In this document: piece after piece, positions 28,406 through 40,081 of the stretch
Position numbering within the stretch: the stretch's first letter is position 1
How the letters are laid out: each line of letters starts with the position of its first letter
DNA from: Pelomyxa schiedti
Lineage: Eukaryota; Evosea; Pelobiontida; Pelomyxidae
DNA length: 61,406 nt
Assembly: GCA_020536535.1 (NCBI GenBank)
Contig: JAHLWZ010000725.1
Coordinates: 1 to 61,406 of the forward strand
Direction: 5' to 3'
Notes under the pieces: model-generated
Seen by the model: only the letters and a program-made list of their open reading frames with translations
Databases searched by the model: none
What the model was told of the DNA's origin: nothing
Position numbers and translations under genes: made by a program

Positions 28406-29654
28406 CTACAAATTGCGGTTGAGAACAATGGAGGGTCCAGACTCATCGTACTCCGACCTGTCAATCACCACTGCTGAAAAAGAATCCATTGAGGATAGTG
28501 CAGAACCACCAATCCAAACACCGTACTTGCGTTCGGGGGGTGTACTGACTTTTATTGTCCTGGTTGGGGCAAGTGCCACCATTTCTTTGGTCATGCGTTC
28601 TGCAATTCCTTGAAACATTGTGGAACCTCCAAAGAGCATGATATTGCGAAATAATTCTGCGTGGATTTCCTCATCACACTTCATTATGGAGTTGAAGCAC
28701 GACTTGTGGAGGCCTTGTGAATTCCGACCAAGAATGAATTGTGGCTGGAACAACCCCTCTACGCATGTGAAGCGCTCGTGCCCAACACTGATAACTTCTC
28801 CATCGGGAAGTTCATATTGCTTCTGGATTTCAGAGTCAGTCTTCCCTTTTTCCACTGCATAGTCAAGAGCAACGTAGCCTAGCTTCTCTTTTATATCCCT
28901 TACTATCAGGCCCGACGAACGGGGATACGGAGCGAATGGGGCTTCAGGTAAAAGTTGTGCCAAGTGGTTTGTAATATCACACCCGGCAATATCCTCTCCA
29001 ATTACTGCAGCTTGAGGCCAAAGATTTTCGTATATGGGCACAATTTGAGTAACGCCTTCACCACACACCACAGAGGTGCCTGTGGATTTTCCACAACTGT
29101 AAAGAGCAAGAAGGGGCTCAATACCCAACGCGAAGCCTGGGACACTGAACTGCTCGAAGAGGAGCGTGGCCATGCGCTCTCTGTCACTCTCTGGATTGAA
29201 TGGAGTCCTGCTGATCAACACTGTGAAATCTGAAGGCTCAACTCGAAGTTCATCATAGAAGGTGTAGTGAAGCAGCTTCTCAACTTCCTCCCAGTTTGTT
29301 ACAATCCCTCGTCGTATTGGATAGTTGAGGTTGAGTATCCCTGGCACCAGAAAAGCCAGGTAAGTACAAAGATCCTTGAAAAAAAAAAAAAATTTGTGTT
29401 TGCATGCTGATCACCTCTCTTGCTCAATGCGGAATCACCTGCAAACAGTCCAGGGCCCATCCCAACAAGAGTAGGACCCCTAGGCCTGCCAATCACAGAC
29501 TGTAGAAGACTTTGTTACTCATTTTAAAAAAAAAAAACCGCTTTTTTTTTACAGGGAAGACTGCTCTAGGGGCGTCGTCACCCCCAAATCCCGCCTTGGT
29601 AGTCCCTGATCCAAGATCCACCACTAGAGTCGTTGTCGTGTCTGTTGCCGCCAT
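28406..29654 (-). CDS. Divergent actin / actin-related protein
   Basis: Starts at ATG 29654 and is spliced from three exons: [20 protein letters not shown] (phosphate loop 1); [15 protein letters not shown]; then one long exon from [17 protein letters not shown] to the stop TAG (28406). Actin landmarks are clear ([56 protein letters not shown]) and length is about 375. It is far from conventional actin: the second phosphate loop reads GTSVVCGEG rather than GIVLDSGDG (Asp154 replaced), Gln137 is replaced by Glu ([10 protein letters not shown]), and the C-terminus is VLNRNL instead of a KCF-type end. It may be a divergent actin paralogue or an ARP. ATP binding is plausible, but hydrolysis is doubtful. 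Confidence 0.88.
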
Positions 29655-29813
29655 GGCAGGTCCCCGTGTTACGTTCGTTGTTGTTGGCGGTTACTCTATT
29701 CTTCACCAAAACAAGACAAGCCGTTCTTTTCGTTTGTTTTTTTTGTCTCGTTGTCATCCAAGTTGGAAACCGGGGTTGGTCGTGTCATTTTGAGGCTCTC
29801 CAACTGTATTGCC

Positions 29814-31728
29814 CTACAAGCAATGCTGTCTGAGGAAAGTGGCGAAGTCAGGCAGCGACTCACGCAGGGTGGGGTCGCCGGCCGACCCACCCAGTAGCTT
29901 CACAGTGACAACGCAGTCAGAAGGGCTGAGGCTCTGCACCATCACTTCCACGCCAACTGCAGGCTCTGGCTGCTGCTGCTGCTGCTCGGTACTCCTTGAT
30001 GCCGCAGCCGTGGGTCGCGGTTGTGGTTGTGGACGTGGCTGTGGCTGTGGCTGTGGTTCAGATACTGTGGGTGTGTTGTTGCTTGTGCTTGGGGCTTGGG
30101 GTGGTGTTTTCGATGGTGGAGTTGAATTTGTTGATGAGGATGAGGTGGTGCAGGTGGAGGGGTTGTAGGAGGTGGTGTTGGTGAAATTTGGTGCAGAAGA
30201 AGAAGAGGGGGGCAGTTGTGTGGTCCCTTCAGTGAAACTGACAAAGGTTGAGTGCGGAATGGATGCCACCATTATACAGGATGAGGATTTGGTTTTGGCG
30301 CCGGGGTCAAGCTTCTTTAATGAGCTGAGAATTTGTTGGGGAAGCCCATTGGACGATGTGGTGCGGAATGAGTAGTCTATTCTTGAATGTGCATTTTGTT
30401 TTCGTACTTTGGCAAGTCGGGTCTAGGGTTTGTTCAGTAAGTTTGGGAAAACAATAAACATAAACGCACTTGCAAACGGGCTTGAACTTGATCATCAGAT
30501 AAAGACCATGCAATTACCCACCTTGTTGTATTTCCTTGTTGCAGTTCAGTGGTCCGAATGTTCCGAATCTGTGAGTGTGAGTCCTTCAACCAAACATCTT
30601 GGACAAACATTATTCTGTCCTAACAGCTGTTGGATAGGTTTAAGACTAGCTTTGCACCCCAGCAATGACGTCCACCATCTCAAAAGTAATTTAGAAAGTA
30701 AGGAAATGGGATACTGGAAACGTCACCTGATTCGACCTTTGAGAGAAATACTCTCATCTATCATTTTCTGTACAAATTCAACTTCACCTCCATGTGTCAC
30801 CAATTCACTTGTTGTAGCTGTGCATGTCTGTAAGAGTGAGAATTGCTTCTTCCTAACTTCTTTACGGTTTTTGGATTCTGCCCTGTGAAGGAAATATCTG
30901 GAAAAAAGGGAGGATTGCACATGGTAAAATCGAAGTCACCTCTACATTAGGTTAGAAATTCGTATACTGTGTACAGCAATACTTGTCAGGGAGTGAAGAT
31001 AGTAAAAGTGAATCATCTGGCGGCTTAGCCACCGTGATTAGATGTTCCAAGTGGTTCAGTGCTATATTTTTCCTTGCCCATTCAATTGACATTTCATCAA
31101 TATCTGACAATTTCAGAAAAGTAATGTCTTGGCGGTTTTGACATTCACCTGTAGCAAAGAAACTCCAACTATAAATTCGAGCACCCAAAAGGGGGTAAAT
31201 GCATGATGCACCTGTTCCACTTCATAAGTTTTAGTTATGATAATTACTTGGAGGGTTATTAGGGTTTTAGTCACTCACATGTCAATGCCATGTATGGCAG
31301 AGCTACCACGCTGAGGTAAAATTTCATCTGCTATCCATTGAATGTAGTTTGCCCTGGATGGTACCTTGCAAAATAAGTGGTGGTTATGTTTTTTTAAGGG
31401 GAAAAAAAAACTAAAACTCACTGTTGGGCACAGATGATCAGGGTGAAGTTCAACATTAAGGTTGTACCAAAACCGTAATAAATGGACAGTGAGTGACCTG
31501 ACCGCCTCTGGGTCCTTCCAATTTATACTTCTCTTTCTTCTATTGACGCTGCCAGTTGTCGATGAGCCAAGAGGAAGGAGGAGGAAGAAGAAGAAAAAGC
31601 CCAAGAGGCACGGCGAGGACACACAAAGGTGAAAAGTCAGGATACAACGAAGCCATGTGAACAAAATCAGGGCGCTCTCGGTGCACCGCCCGCAAGTTGA
31701 CATTGCCCACAACCTCCCCCCCCGACAT
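29814..31728 (-). CDS. METTL16: METTL16-type RNA N6-adenosine methyltransferase
   Basis: The N-terminus ERPDFVHMASLYPDFSP followed by INWKDPEAVRSLTVHLL and CPTVPSRANYIQWIADEI is the METTL16 signature. The SAM-binding core (GTGASCIYPLLGA, DIDEMSIEWARKNIALN) and the catalytic NPPF motif (FTMCNPPFFPDIS, about 30890-30930) are intact. METTL16 methylates U6 snRNA and MAT2A-type hairpins using S-adenosylmethionine. The C-terminal part (30270-29814) is low-complexity Ser/Thr/Pro/Gln with a PQPQPRPQ tract, then a short folded-looking end (VEVMVQSLSPSDCVVTVKLL). It does not obviously contain the vertebrate VCR domains. Start ATG 31728 chosen because it opens the family's conserved N-terminus. Several introns of 40-80 nt. 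Confidence 0.9.
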
Positions 31729-31936
31729 GCCCTAACAACTTGAACTAGGAAGGTGATTGATGGTGGGGGTTGGCTACCCGAGAATCCGGACACACCGAGT
31801 TTCGTTGTATTTGTGCACTCGGGTGGCTGGGGTGGGTCCTGAAACGCTGATTGTGGGCAGCCTGAGAAAAAGGGAGAACAAAAAGGGACTCTGGGAGCCA
31901 GCAGTTGCAACGTTTAATATCTCTAATAGATCTGCT
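31729..31936. promoter_or_regulatory. Short divergent promoter, METTL16 (-) / NLE1 (+)
   Basis: Only 208 bp separate the two ATGs, so both promoters and leaders must share this interval. No recognisable core element stands out. Confidence 0.35.
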
Positions 31937-34530
31937 ATGGACGCCACCACTATCACAACGACACCTTCTTCGGCACCTACGACTACGGCAACAACATCCA
32001 CGTCGTTGTCGTCACCAACAACGGACGCCTCGCATGTGGTTTCCACGGAAACGATAACCGGAACAGGTGGTGCCAGCACTACAACAACGCCCACGCCAAC
32101 GGCAACGGCCATGCCCACGACAACGACGACGACGGCGACGGCGCCGCCTACCTCGGCAAGCAGCGCGGCGGTGGGCGGAGATCCCCTGGAAATTCGGTCG
32201 GTTATTGCGCAGTTTGTGTCTGCTGAGGACGGCCAGAAAAAGGGGTCCCAGATGGAGATGCCTGTGGAGACCACTGCCGCCCAGTTATCCGAAATCATCA
32301 ACGCCATGCTTGCCAATGTTCTCACCCTGATTTCAAACTCGATTATATATTTAGAATTTCGTGACAACTCACTTACCAACTAAAAAATCCAGGAGGAACC
32401 TCTGCCGTATGCTTTTTATGTTGATGAAGAGCAGGTCAAAACAACACTCCCTCGAAATAAGATTACTTCATCGGAACAAATTGTGGAAATTGTATACATG
32501 CCACAAGCAGTGTTTAGGGTAGGAAGAATCTTTCCCTGAGATGTGTTTGAATAATATCAAGGTCTGGCCAGTCACCCGAGAATCTGGAACTTTAACGGGT
32601 CACACAAATTCAGTTATCAGCGTGCAGTTCAATTCCAATGGTACCAAGCTCGCAAGTGGCTCAGGAGATCTAACTGTAAGATTGTGGGATATTCTGACAC
32701 ATACCCCATTACAAACCCTCAGTGGTAAGCCCCCCCACCTTTTGTCTTTGAGCTTACTTCAACAGGACACAAAGACTGGGTTACATGCCTCGCTTGGTCT
32801 CCTGATAATAAAATCCTGGCATCTGGCTCAAAAGATGGGGAGGTAAGACTATGGGATGCTGACAGAGGTACCATTTTTGCAATTCCATTGGAGTCTTACC
32901 TCAAAAGGAAAGTTCCTTCCTCCTGCACTCAAAGGTCATAGTGGATTCATAAGTATGCTGGCTTGGGAGCCTTTGGCCACGTATGCTTGTGTGACCAGAT
33001 AAGGGCCTTGTACTTATTTTTTGCCTTAGAAATCCTGCATGCAATAGACTGGCGAGCGCTGCGAAGGATTCTACAGTACGGATATGGGACACATCAACTC
33101 ATCGGTTAGTGCTGTCACTCTCAGGTTTGGAATAGTCCAATTTTCCTTGCATCTTGATCAGTTTTACTTAAGGTAACATCAGGTCATACGCAAGCTGTCA
33201 TGTGTGTCAAGTGGGGAGGGAAGGGATTGATCTATACAGGAAGCCGCGACAGACTCGTCAAGGTTCGAACCCTTCAAGTACTTTGATTTTTCCAGGTTGA
33301 GCAACATTAGGTTTTCAATTCACAAGGACAACTGGTCCGTACACTTAAGGGACATGCCCACTGGGTGAATACCATGGCCCTCAGCACGGATTTTTGCCTT
33401 CGAACTGGCGCATATGATCACAATTTCACAGAGCCAGAATCCTTAGCCCAAGGTACGCACTTCCTTGTTTAGTATTGAGTTGACTTCATCTATGTAGCAC
33501 ATACACTAGCTGCTGAAAAATTTAAGAAGCATGTATCAACAACCACTCCAAATGGAAGTGCTGCCGGCGAACGCTTGGTCACAGGGTAAATATGTTTCAC
33601 GTCAATTTTCATTTATTCAACTTTGTAATAATGCAGCTCAGATGACGGAACGCTTATTCTGTGGTCAACGGATACATTTAAACAAATTGCAAGACTCACA
33701 GGGCATCAACAACAAGTCATGTTTGGTAATTTTGTTAATTTCTCTTACAATAAATGGCTAAGATTTTCACAATAAATAACACGTGTGCAGTTTCATTCTC
33801 CCCTGACGGTAGATTTATTGCTAGTGGCTCGTATGATAAATCAGTCAAAGTCTGGGATGGATATACCGGCAAGTATGGAGTCACAAGATATCCTATTCCA
33901 ACTAAACTGTGACAGATTCCTTGCAACACTACGAGGCCATGTGGGCGCAGTTTATCAAATTTCGTGGTCATCTGACAGCAGGATGTTTGTCACTGGTTCC
34001 AAGGATTCTACAATGAAGCTTTGGGATGCCAGACTCATGAAGATGAAGTTCGACCTTCCTGGGCATTCCGACGAGGTGAGACATAGTCACACCCGCAATT
34101 GCTNNNNNNNNNNNNNNNNNNNNNNNNNNNNNNNNNNNNNNNNNNNNNNNNNNNNNNNNNNNNNNNNNNNNNNNNNNNNNNNNNNNNNNNNNNNNNNNNN
34201 NNNATGTTTGTCACTGGTTCCAAGGATTCTACAATGAAGCTTTGGGATGCCAGACTCATGAAGATGAAGTTCGACCTTCCTGGGCATTCCGACGAGGTGA
34301 GACATAGTCACACCCGCAATTGCTTACAACCATTACGTTAGGTTTTCACTGTTGATTGGGCACCAAATGGTGACTGTGTAGCTTCAGGTTCATTTGATCA
34401 CTCACTCAAAATGTTTGTTACTTGTCCTCCTATAAATGACCTTGACCACAACTCAGATGGAGAAGATAAACTCGACTCCAACTCCGATCCCACAATTGGA
34501 GGATGGTGGGACCCAAGTGGAAACAGATAA
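31937..34530 (+). CDS. NLE1: Notchless/NLE1 (yeast Rsa4), WD40 ribosome-assembly factor
   Basis: A Thr/Ser/Ala-rich leader of about 75 residues precedes the NLE domain: [34 protein letters not shown] and [16 protein letters not shown]40 repeats follow ([85 protein letters not shown]). NLE1/Rsa4 binds the pre-60S particle and is removed by the AAA ATPase Midasin/Rea1 through its N-terminal domain. The reading is interrupted by 100 N (34104-34203) flanked by duplicated sequence, an assembly artefact. The protein ends with an unusual acidic tail ([15 protein letters not shown]) before TAA at 34528. About ten short introns. Confidence 0.9.
33983..34103. repeat. 121 bp direct repeat flanking the gap (left copy)
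   Basis: Identical to 34204-34324, which resumes directly after the N run. It contains the WD-repeat exon end ([14 protein letters not shown]) and its intron donor. It is best explained as the same locus represented twice at contig ends. Confidence 0.9.
34104..34203. other. Assembly gap (100 N)
   Basis: Exactly 100 unknown bases inside the NLE1 gene. The 121 bp on each side are identical, so the gap is most likely a failed contig overlap of conventional length, not missing DNA. Confidence 0.95.
34204..34324. repeat. 121 bp direct repeat flanking the gap (right copy)
   Basis: Right-hand copy of 33983-34103. Reading straight from this copy into 34325 gives the next NLE1 intron end (TTAG) and exon ([10 protein letters not shown]), so this copy is the one continuous with the rest of the gene. 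Confidence 0.9.
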
Positions 34531-34661
34531 CGATTACAACACCACAACACTCGAAAAAATGTCGGAAAATGAACATTTTTCGATCTCTCCTTTTTTTTTC
34601 CAAACAAAAAACAACCCCCAACGACGCAGTAACGAGGAATTTTTGACGGTTTACGGCCGAA

Positions 34662-35638
34662 ATGACCACGAGACGTAGTGGAGTAGCGATAATGGGATGC
34701 CTGTTGGCGGTGGCGCTTTTTGTCGAACGAGGATGTTCCTTTCCTGTTGACATTGATTCAGCTTTGACAGTGACCTTGACGTGGGACAATGAAGATGCCG
34801 GTTGGGTGGACTTTTTCCTTTTTTTTTTTAGTACTCTGTTCTCTATGTGTAAACAACACCATATTTATGCACTACGAACCGACTTCATAAAACCAAAACA
34901 ATGACAAATAAATTCATTTAGACTTGGACCTTCATGTTGTGGCTGGGAACAGCAACGAGGACTGGCCTTGCCATATCTACTTCTGGGATATGGAATCCGA
35001 TATCATTTCCTCACCAGGTGATGAGAGTGGGATGAGTTCCAGTGAGGGCGCCACTGTTACTCTCTCTGGGGACTGTGAAGAAAACTGCAACACTGTGGGT
35101 GAAGTGATGACCTTCTCTTCACCAATCCAATGCAACTTATATGAGCTATGGGCAAATATTTACACTGACACTCTAACACCAGGTACTGTCTTCTCTTTTC
35201 TGTGATAGAGAGGTTTTATCCTTAGTTTTTTTTACCTAACATTTTTGTTTTCCCAACAGGGCCTGCATGGGCTGACACTGGTGCCTATGTTACGGTATCC
35301 TCAGATTCCACAAACTATTCCTGGGCAGTCCCTCTCGTTTGTATCTTGTCTTTTCCCACTCCCCACTTAGTTGCTTTTTCTTTCTTAAGTATCCATCTGA
35401 GCTAGCCGAGGACCCGTCTCTGTCATGGTGGAAAATAGGAAACCTTACAGTAGGGAGCACAACTGAATTCCTGTTTTCAGACATGGGCTCTGGGGATGGC
35501 CTATTTATCAACACCGCATTTCCCAACAACCCAAATGTTCCCTCAGAGTGCGGGACCGTGTACTGCAGTGACTCCCCACATTACTACCCAACCCTATTCA
35601 CTGCAATTTTCATGACCCTGTCACTTCTACTGCTGTAG
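34662..35638 (+). CDS. Secreted, probably GPI-anchored protein with DLDLHV-type beta-sandwich
   Basis: Starts with MTTRRSGVAIMGCLLAVALF, a typical signal peptide (cleavage likely after GCS, about residue 26). The body has LTVTLTWDN, then after an intron DLDLHVVAGNSNEDWPCHIY, a pattern seen in secreted beta-sandwich domains of the bacterial YfaP type (tentative family link). Several Cys (DCEENCNTV, SECGTVYCSD) suggest disulphides, and NxS/T sites are present. The C-terminus is a short hydrophobic stretch (FTAIFMTLSLLLL) ending at TAG 35636, as in GPI-anchor signals. Three introns (about 34800-34920, 35181-35260, 35335-35388). The function is unknown; a cell-surface role is inferred from the targeting signals. 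Confidence 0.7.
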
Positions 35639-35782
35639 TATCTTTTTCACTACTACCCGAGTTGTACAGAACAAAAAAGAACGAAAAAACAAAAAAAAAA
35701 TTCTTCTTTTTCGGCAGTTGCACCTGTTTAATTGAGGCCCGACGATAACGCACGATTAATTGGCTGCGCGTCGCCAACAACA

Positions 35783-38700
35783 ATGTCCGGCAAACGAAGA
35801 GGCGGAAAGACCAGGGGAAACAACCGCGGGCCGAAACGACGCAGGACTGAGGACGAAGACTCGTACTACGCCGAACCAAGGCCTTCTTTCGGTATTACTC
35901 TAGTCCCATAATTGCGTGCTTGAGTAGTGCTGTAAGGGTGTTAAGTCATGTGGCTGGTGGATGGTTTTCCTATTGTTTTTTTTTGGTTTTTGCTTTTCCC
36001 TTGACCACAGAGGGTTACCATCTTTTTGACCACTTTTTCTTTTTGTAAATCACAGTACAACCTGCTCATCAGAGGTATCCCACAAAACGTGGCCTACAGC
36101 AACAACGAAAAGCATTGAAAGCTACCAACCAAAGTGCTCTTTCCTCCCCTCCTTCCCCATCAGGAAACAAACACACAACACCAAATGATACACACCCAAG
36201 CTTCTCTAAAGGAACCAAGACTGCAATAACAAAATCATCCACAGACACAAAAGCGAAAGCAACAGGAAAACCCAAACCAACCCCAAAAACAAAATCAACA
36301 TCCACCCAGCTTACCTCAATAACAACCTCAACATCAACAGCAGCAATTGAGAAAAAACCCAGTGCTCCAAAATCCAAATCAGCTCCAAAATCAGAACCAA
36401 CATCCAAAATCACCAAGGCAATTAAATCCAAACTAACCACTACCCCCAGTACTACCGTGGCACCCAAGAAAAAGAAAAAAACTGCAGGGAAGAAAAAGGC
36501 ATCTGACCAACAACTAACTGGCGCTTCACAAGTCGCTCAGTCTACACCAAAGACCTCTACAAAGTCGGCCCCCAGGAGTACGGATCCAACAGGTTCCTGC
36601 CCATACAATCCTATTTAATCCAGCTGCGAAATTAACAAATTTCTACAAGTATCTCCATTTGACAAATTACTCTCAATGATATCAACAACATCGACCACTT
36701 CTTCTCGCTTCTCTGTAGCAAAAAATGATATCCCTTCACCTGCATCTGTGTTAAGTGAAAATCCACCTACACTGATAGTTAATAGCACAATCACTACCAA
36801 AAGTAACCTAATTCTTTGCTTTTTAAACTACTAACTTACACGTAGAAAACACTCCCACCTTGGAAAGTGCGGCAGCAAGTGTTGTCTCTGTATCTCCATC
36901 TATCACATCTCCCAAAGCCGTTGAAGTACCCATAAATACCAAGGCCTCTCACAAGAAGCCACTCAGAGGCAGGAAACAAAAAAAGGCAGTGAAATCGACT
37001 GATCCAGAAGGTTTGGCTCGTTGAACATCATGAAGTACTCACACACTCAAGGTTTGGAACCTCCAGCAAACAATGCCAAATCACACACTACAGCAAGCAC
37101 TGACGAGAGTAGTGTACAAGAAGACAACAGTCTAGAGACAGGAAGAAAACTAGATGATGCCTTTGCGTATCCAGCTGCAAAAAATGAATTTGAGAGGTCT
37201 TTTACATACCCTTACCTAACCTCAAACCCTTGAATAGATGGGCTTATAAGGAACTGCCCAATCCTCTACCTTCTGAATACCTCTCAGAGTCTGAAGGTGA
37301 AGACAGTGACCATGAAGATAGCGAAGGAGCTACTGAGGAGGTGAATACTGCGAATGAACCAGAAGAAGGAGAGGAAGGAGAAGAGGAAGAAGTGGAAGCG
37401 GAAGATGATGATGATGACGAAGAAGGAGCAGAGGAAACGGAGCAAGTGGACGATGAGGATGAGGATGAGGATGAAGACGGAGACGGAGATGACGTGGAAG
37501 TGGATGAAAAGGAGGAAGAGGAAGAGGAAGAGGATGAGGAAGAGGAAGATGAAGATGAAGATGAAGAAGACGAGGATGAGGAAGAGGAAGAGGGAGAGGG
37601 TTCCGAAAAAAGAAGGCCTTCTGAGGAGGACCCTGATGGGCTTGACTTTAACAACGATGAGCCAACTGACTACAACAAAGAATTCCAAGAGTTCTTTTGC
37701 CCAAAGATTCCTAAAGGAGAAAGAAATTTTCATAAAAAGCAGCTGGATCCCGTTAATGTTAACAAACTTGGTCTTGTGTGTATATAACCTGTTGTGCCCG
37801 TAATCACATTCCTTAGGTTACAGCATCAGAGAAGATACCCAAATTGAAGAAGAAAGACTTGGTTCATATACTCTCGGTAGACCAAATCATTAAACTTATT
37901 CTCAGTAAATTGTATTATATTCATTCTTCTCACACGGTCACCAAAAGATCAAAAAATCATTAGCAGAGCAATGGACATCCTCATGTATTTGTCAATAATT
38001 TACAACACCATCTTAAGACGACTTAGTGCCCCTTCAAATCAACCTTCTGTCTCTAATTGGGCGCTATTGGGATGTACTCTATTGCAATCAGACCTATAGA
38101 AATAGACAGACCATTCAGGAGGCATACATGTTGCATATTTTAAACCACGTTTTGCGGTTTGTTGTTTAAAATATATTACAAAACCAACCATTCTTCAAGA
38201 TCTTCCAAGATAATTGAGAGCCATAATACCAAGAACTCTACTATGTGTGTCATCTCGCATCCATGTTCTGTCCTTAGTAACATCTGTAGTCTACCTGATC
38301 AAGGTTTCACAAGACCAAAAGTGCTCATTCTTGTTCCATTAGCAAACACAGCTTTTGATATTGTACAACTTATGTTGAAAGTGTTGCCAAAGAAGTATAC
38401 GCAAGTCAGTCCTATTTGTTTTGTCTCTCCTTTAAAGTACACTAGAGAGAAATCCCAGGCTATTCACACTTCCTAGAATATTTTGGAGACGAAGAACCTG
38501 AATCCCCCAAAAAAGGAAAGAACAAAGCACGCATCAATATGACGGAATATGACAACTTATTCCGTGGCAACACTCGTGGGGCAAATTCATGCCTAAAAGA
38601 TCCTACTCAAACTATTTCCAGATGATGATTACTACCTGAATGTGACCTTTGAAAAGGGCCAAGTTTCGTTAGACAAGGGTTTCTTTCTGGCAGATATTAT

Positions 38701-39990
38701 TATTGCCACTCCTATATCACTTGTAGTCTATGCAAACAACCACAATAAGTACAGTACAATCGCAAAATAAAAACCATCCTGTATTCTGACATTACCTCGC
38801 CACAGTAACTGGGATTGGCTCTCTTCTATTGGTACATTCACCAGTTACATTTCTTGAAAAAGTGATTCAATGTAGAAATCCTAGTGGTTGAGCAAGCAGA
38901 TATGATTTTGATGCAAAACTGGGTTCATCTCCTGACTACAATGCAACACATCAATGCTATGCCAAGGGAGATACGTGTAGACATGCTTCGAGTAAGGCCG
39001 CGGTTTCTTAACAACCAGTTACGTTATTACTCTCAAAAAACCTGTGTTTATCTTATCTTATCTCAGGGGCAAGTACCATCGCCAAAATATTCTCCTGTCG
39101 TCATTTATGACACCAGAGATCAACTCTTTGCATAGGATGTTTTTTAGAAGTAATCCCTCATTTTGGAGGCAACATCGTTAATATTTACAGATATAAGACC
39201 TTGGGCCAAAATTTCTTCTCTGCATCGAGGTGTTGCAAATAAGATAGCTTATCCCCTACAACAAGTGCACATCGTCTTAACGAGCCATTAGTTTAATCAT
39301 CGTATCCAGGTGTTTCAGCGTATTGACTGTGATGATCCTTTGAAGCTTCCTGATAAGCGGTTCACATACTTTTCTCACGAGGTTTCTCCCTTCGTTTCAT
39401 TCTCCAACTCACCATGCTCAGATATTTCCAGTCATAAGGTCAAAGGCACAACAAAGAACAATCATCTATGTACCTTCCTCATTCGACTTTGTTCGTGTCA
39501 GGAACTTCCTGCTTGACAACAAAGTGAATTTTGGGTTTCTTTACGAGTAAGGTACCCACAACAAAACTACAACTTATTTTCAACACAGGGAAGAATCCTT
39601 CAATGACGGTGAGGCTGCAAAGAGGCTTTTTGCAATTGGAACTACACCTATCCTCCTCGTCTCCGAGAGAAGTCTGTACTTCAGGAGGTAACCCTTTTCT
39701 TTCCAGTTTACCTTCACACTCAATTTCCCACAACAAAACAACAAACCCATTCCAATTGAATTCCCCCTATCAGAGGAGCTATATATGGTGCTCAGAACTT
39801 CTTATTCTATGGTGTACCCCTATTCCCACAATTGTACAAAGAAGTTCTAGCCTTCCCACGACGCAATGTTCAAATAACGTCCTTGATGTTATACTCGAGT
39901 TTTGAAGCAATGCAACTGTCCAGGATTGTGGGCAACGATAGAGCGAATATGATGCTCTCATCGCCAAAAAGTGCTCATTTACTTGCATAA
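35783..39990 (+). CDS. UTP25: UTP25/Def homologue, small-subunit processome protein
   Basis: Basic N-terminus MSGKRRGGKTRGNNRGPKRR, then a long Lys/Thr/Ser/Pro-rich stretch (36060-36620), then an acidic Asp/Glu run of more than 90 residues (37360-37610). The conserved helicase-like UTP25 domain follows: GLDFNNDEPTDYNKEFQEFF region; DQGFTRPKVLILVPLANTA; EEYDNLFRGNT-like MTEYDNLFRGNT; FFLADIIIATPISL; LVVEQADMILMQNWVHLL; RVRPRFLNNQLRYYSQ; and the end SFEAMQLSRIVGNDRANMML. UTP25 is needed for 18S rRNA maturation in the nucleolus and looks like a DEAD-box protein without the ATPase motifs. At least twelve introns. Stop TAA at 39988. The Lys/Thr-rich region is longer than I expect for the family. 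Confidence 0.88.
37360..37610 (+). repeat. GAA/GAT-rich low-complexity tract (acidic run in UTP25)
   Basis: A purine-rich tract of GAG, GAA, GAT and GAC codons encoding an almost unbroken Asp/Glu run. Such tracts are typical of nucleolar proteins. The strand asymmetry produces long false open frames on the opposite strand. Confidence 0.85.
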
Positions 39991-40081
39991 CCTTGGACTA
40001 CCTTTCTATGCTCAAACAGCAAGAAAAGAAAAAAAACAGAATTTATGGCTAGCATTTTACTTCCCTTTTTTGCTTTGGTAT

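Noticed and set aside
34035-34341. Open frames passing through the N run
   Set aside because: They exist only because unknown bases cannot form stop codons.
37244-37733. Poly-Ser and Phe/Ile-rich minus-strand open frames, and a Lys/Met-rich plus frame
   Set aside because: Shadows of the GAA/GAT acidic tract in UTP25.
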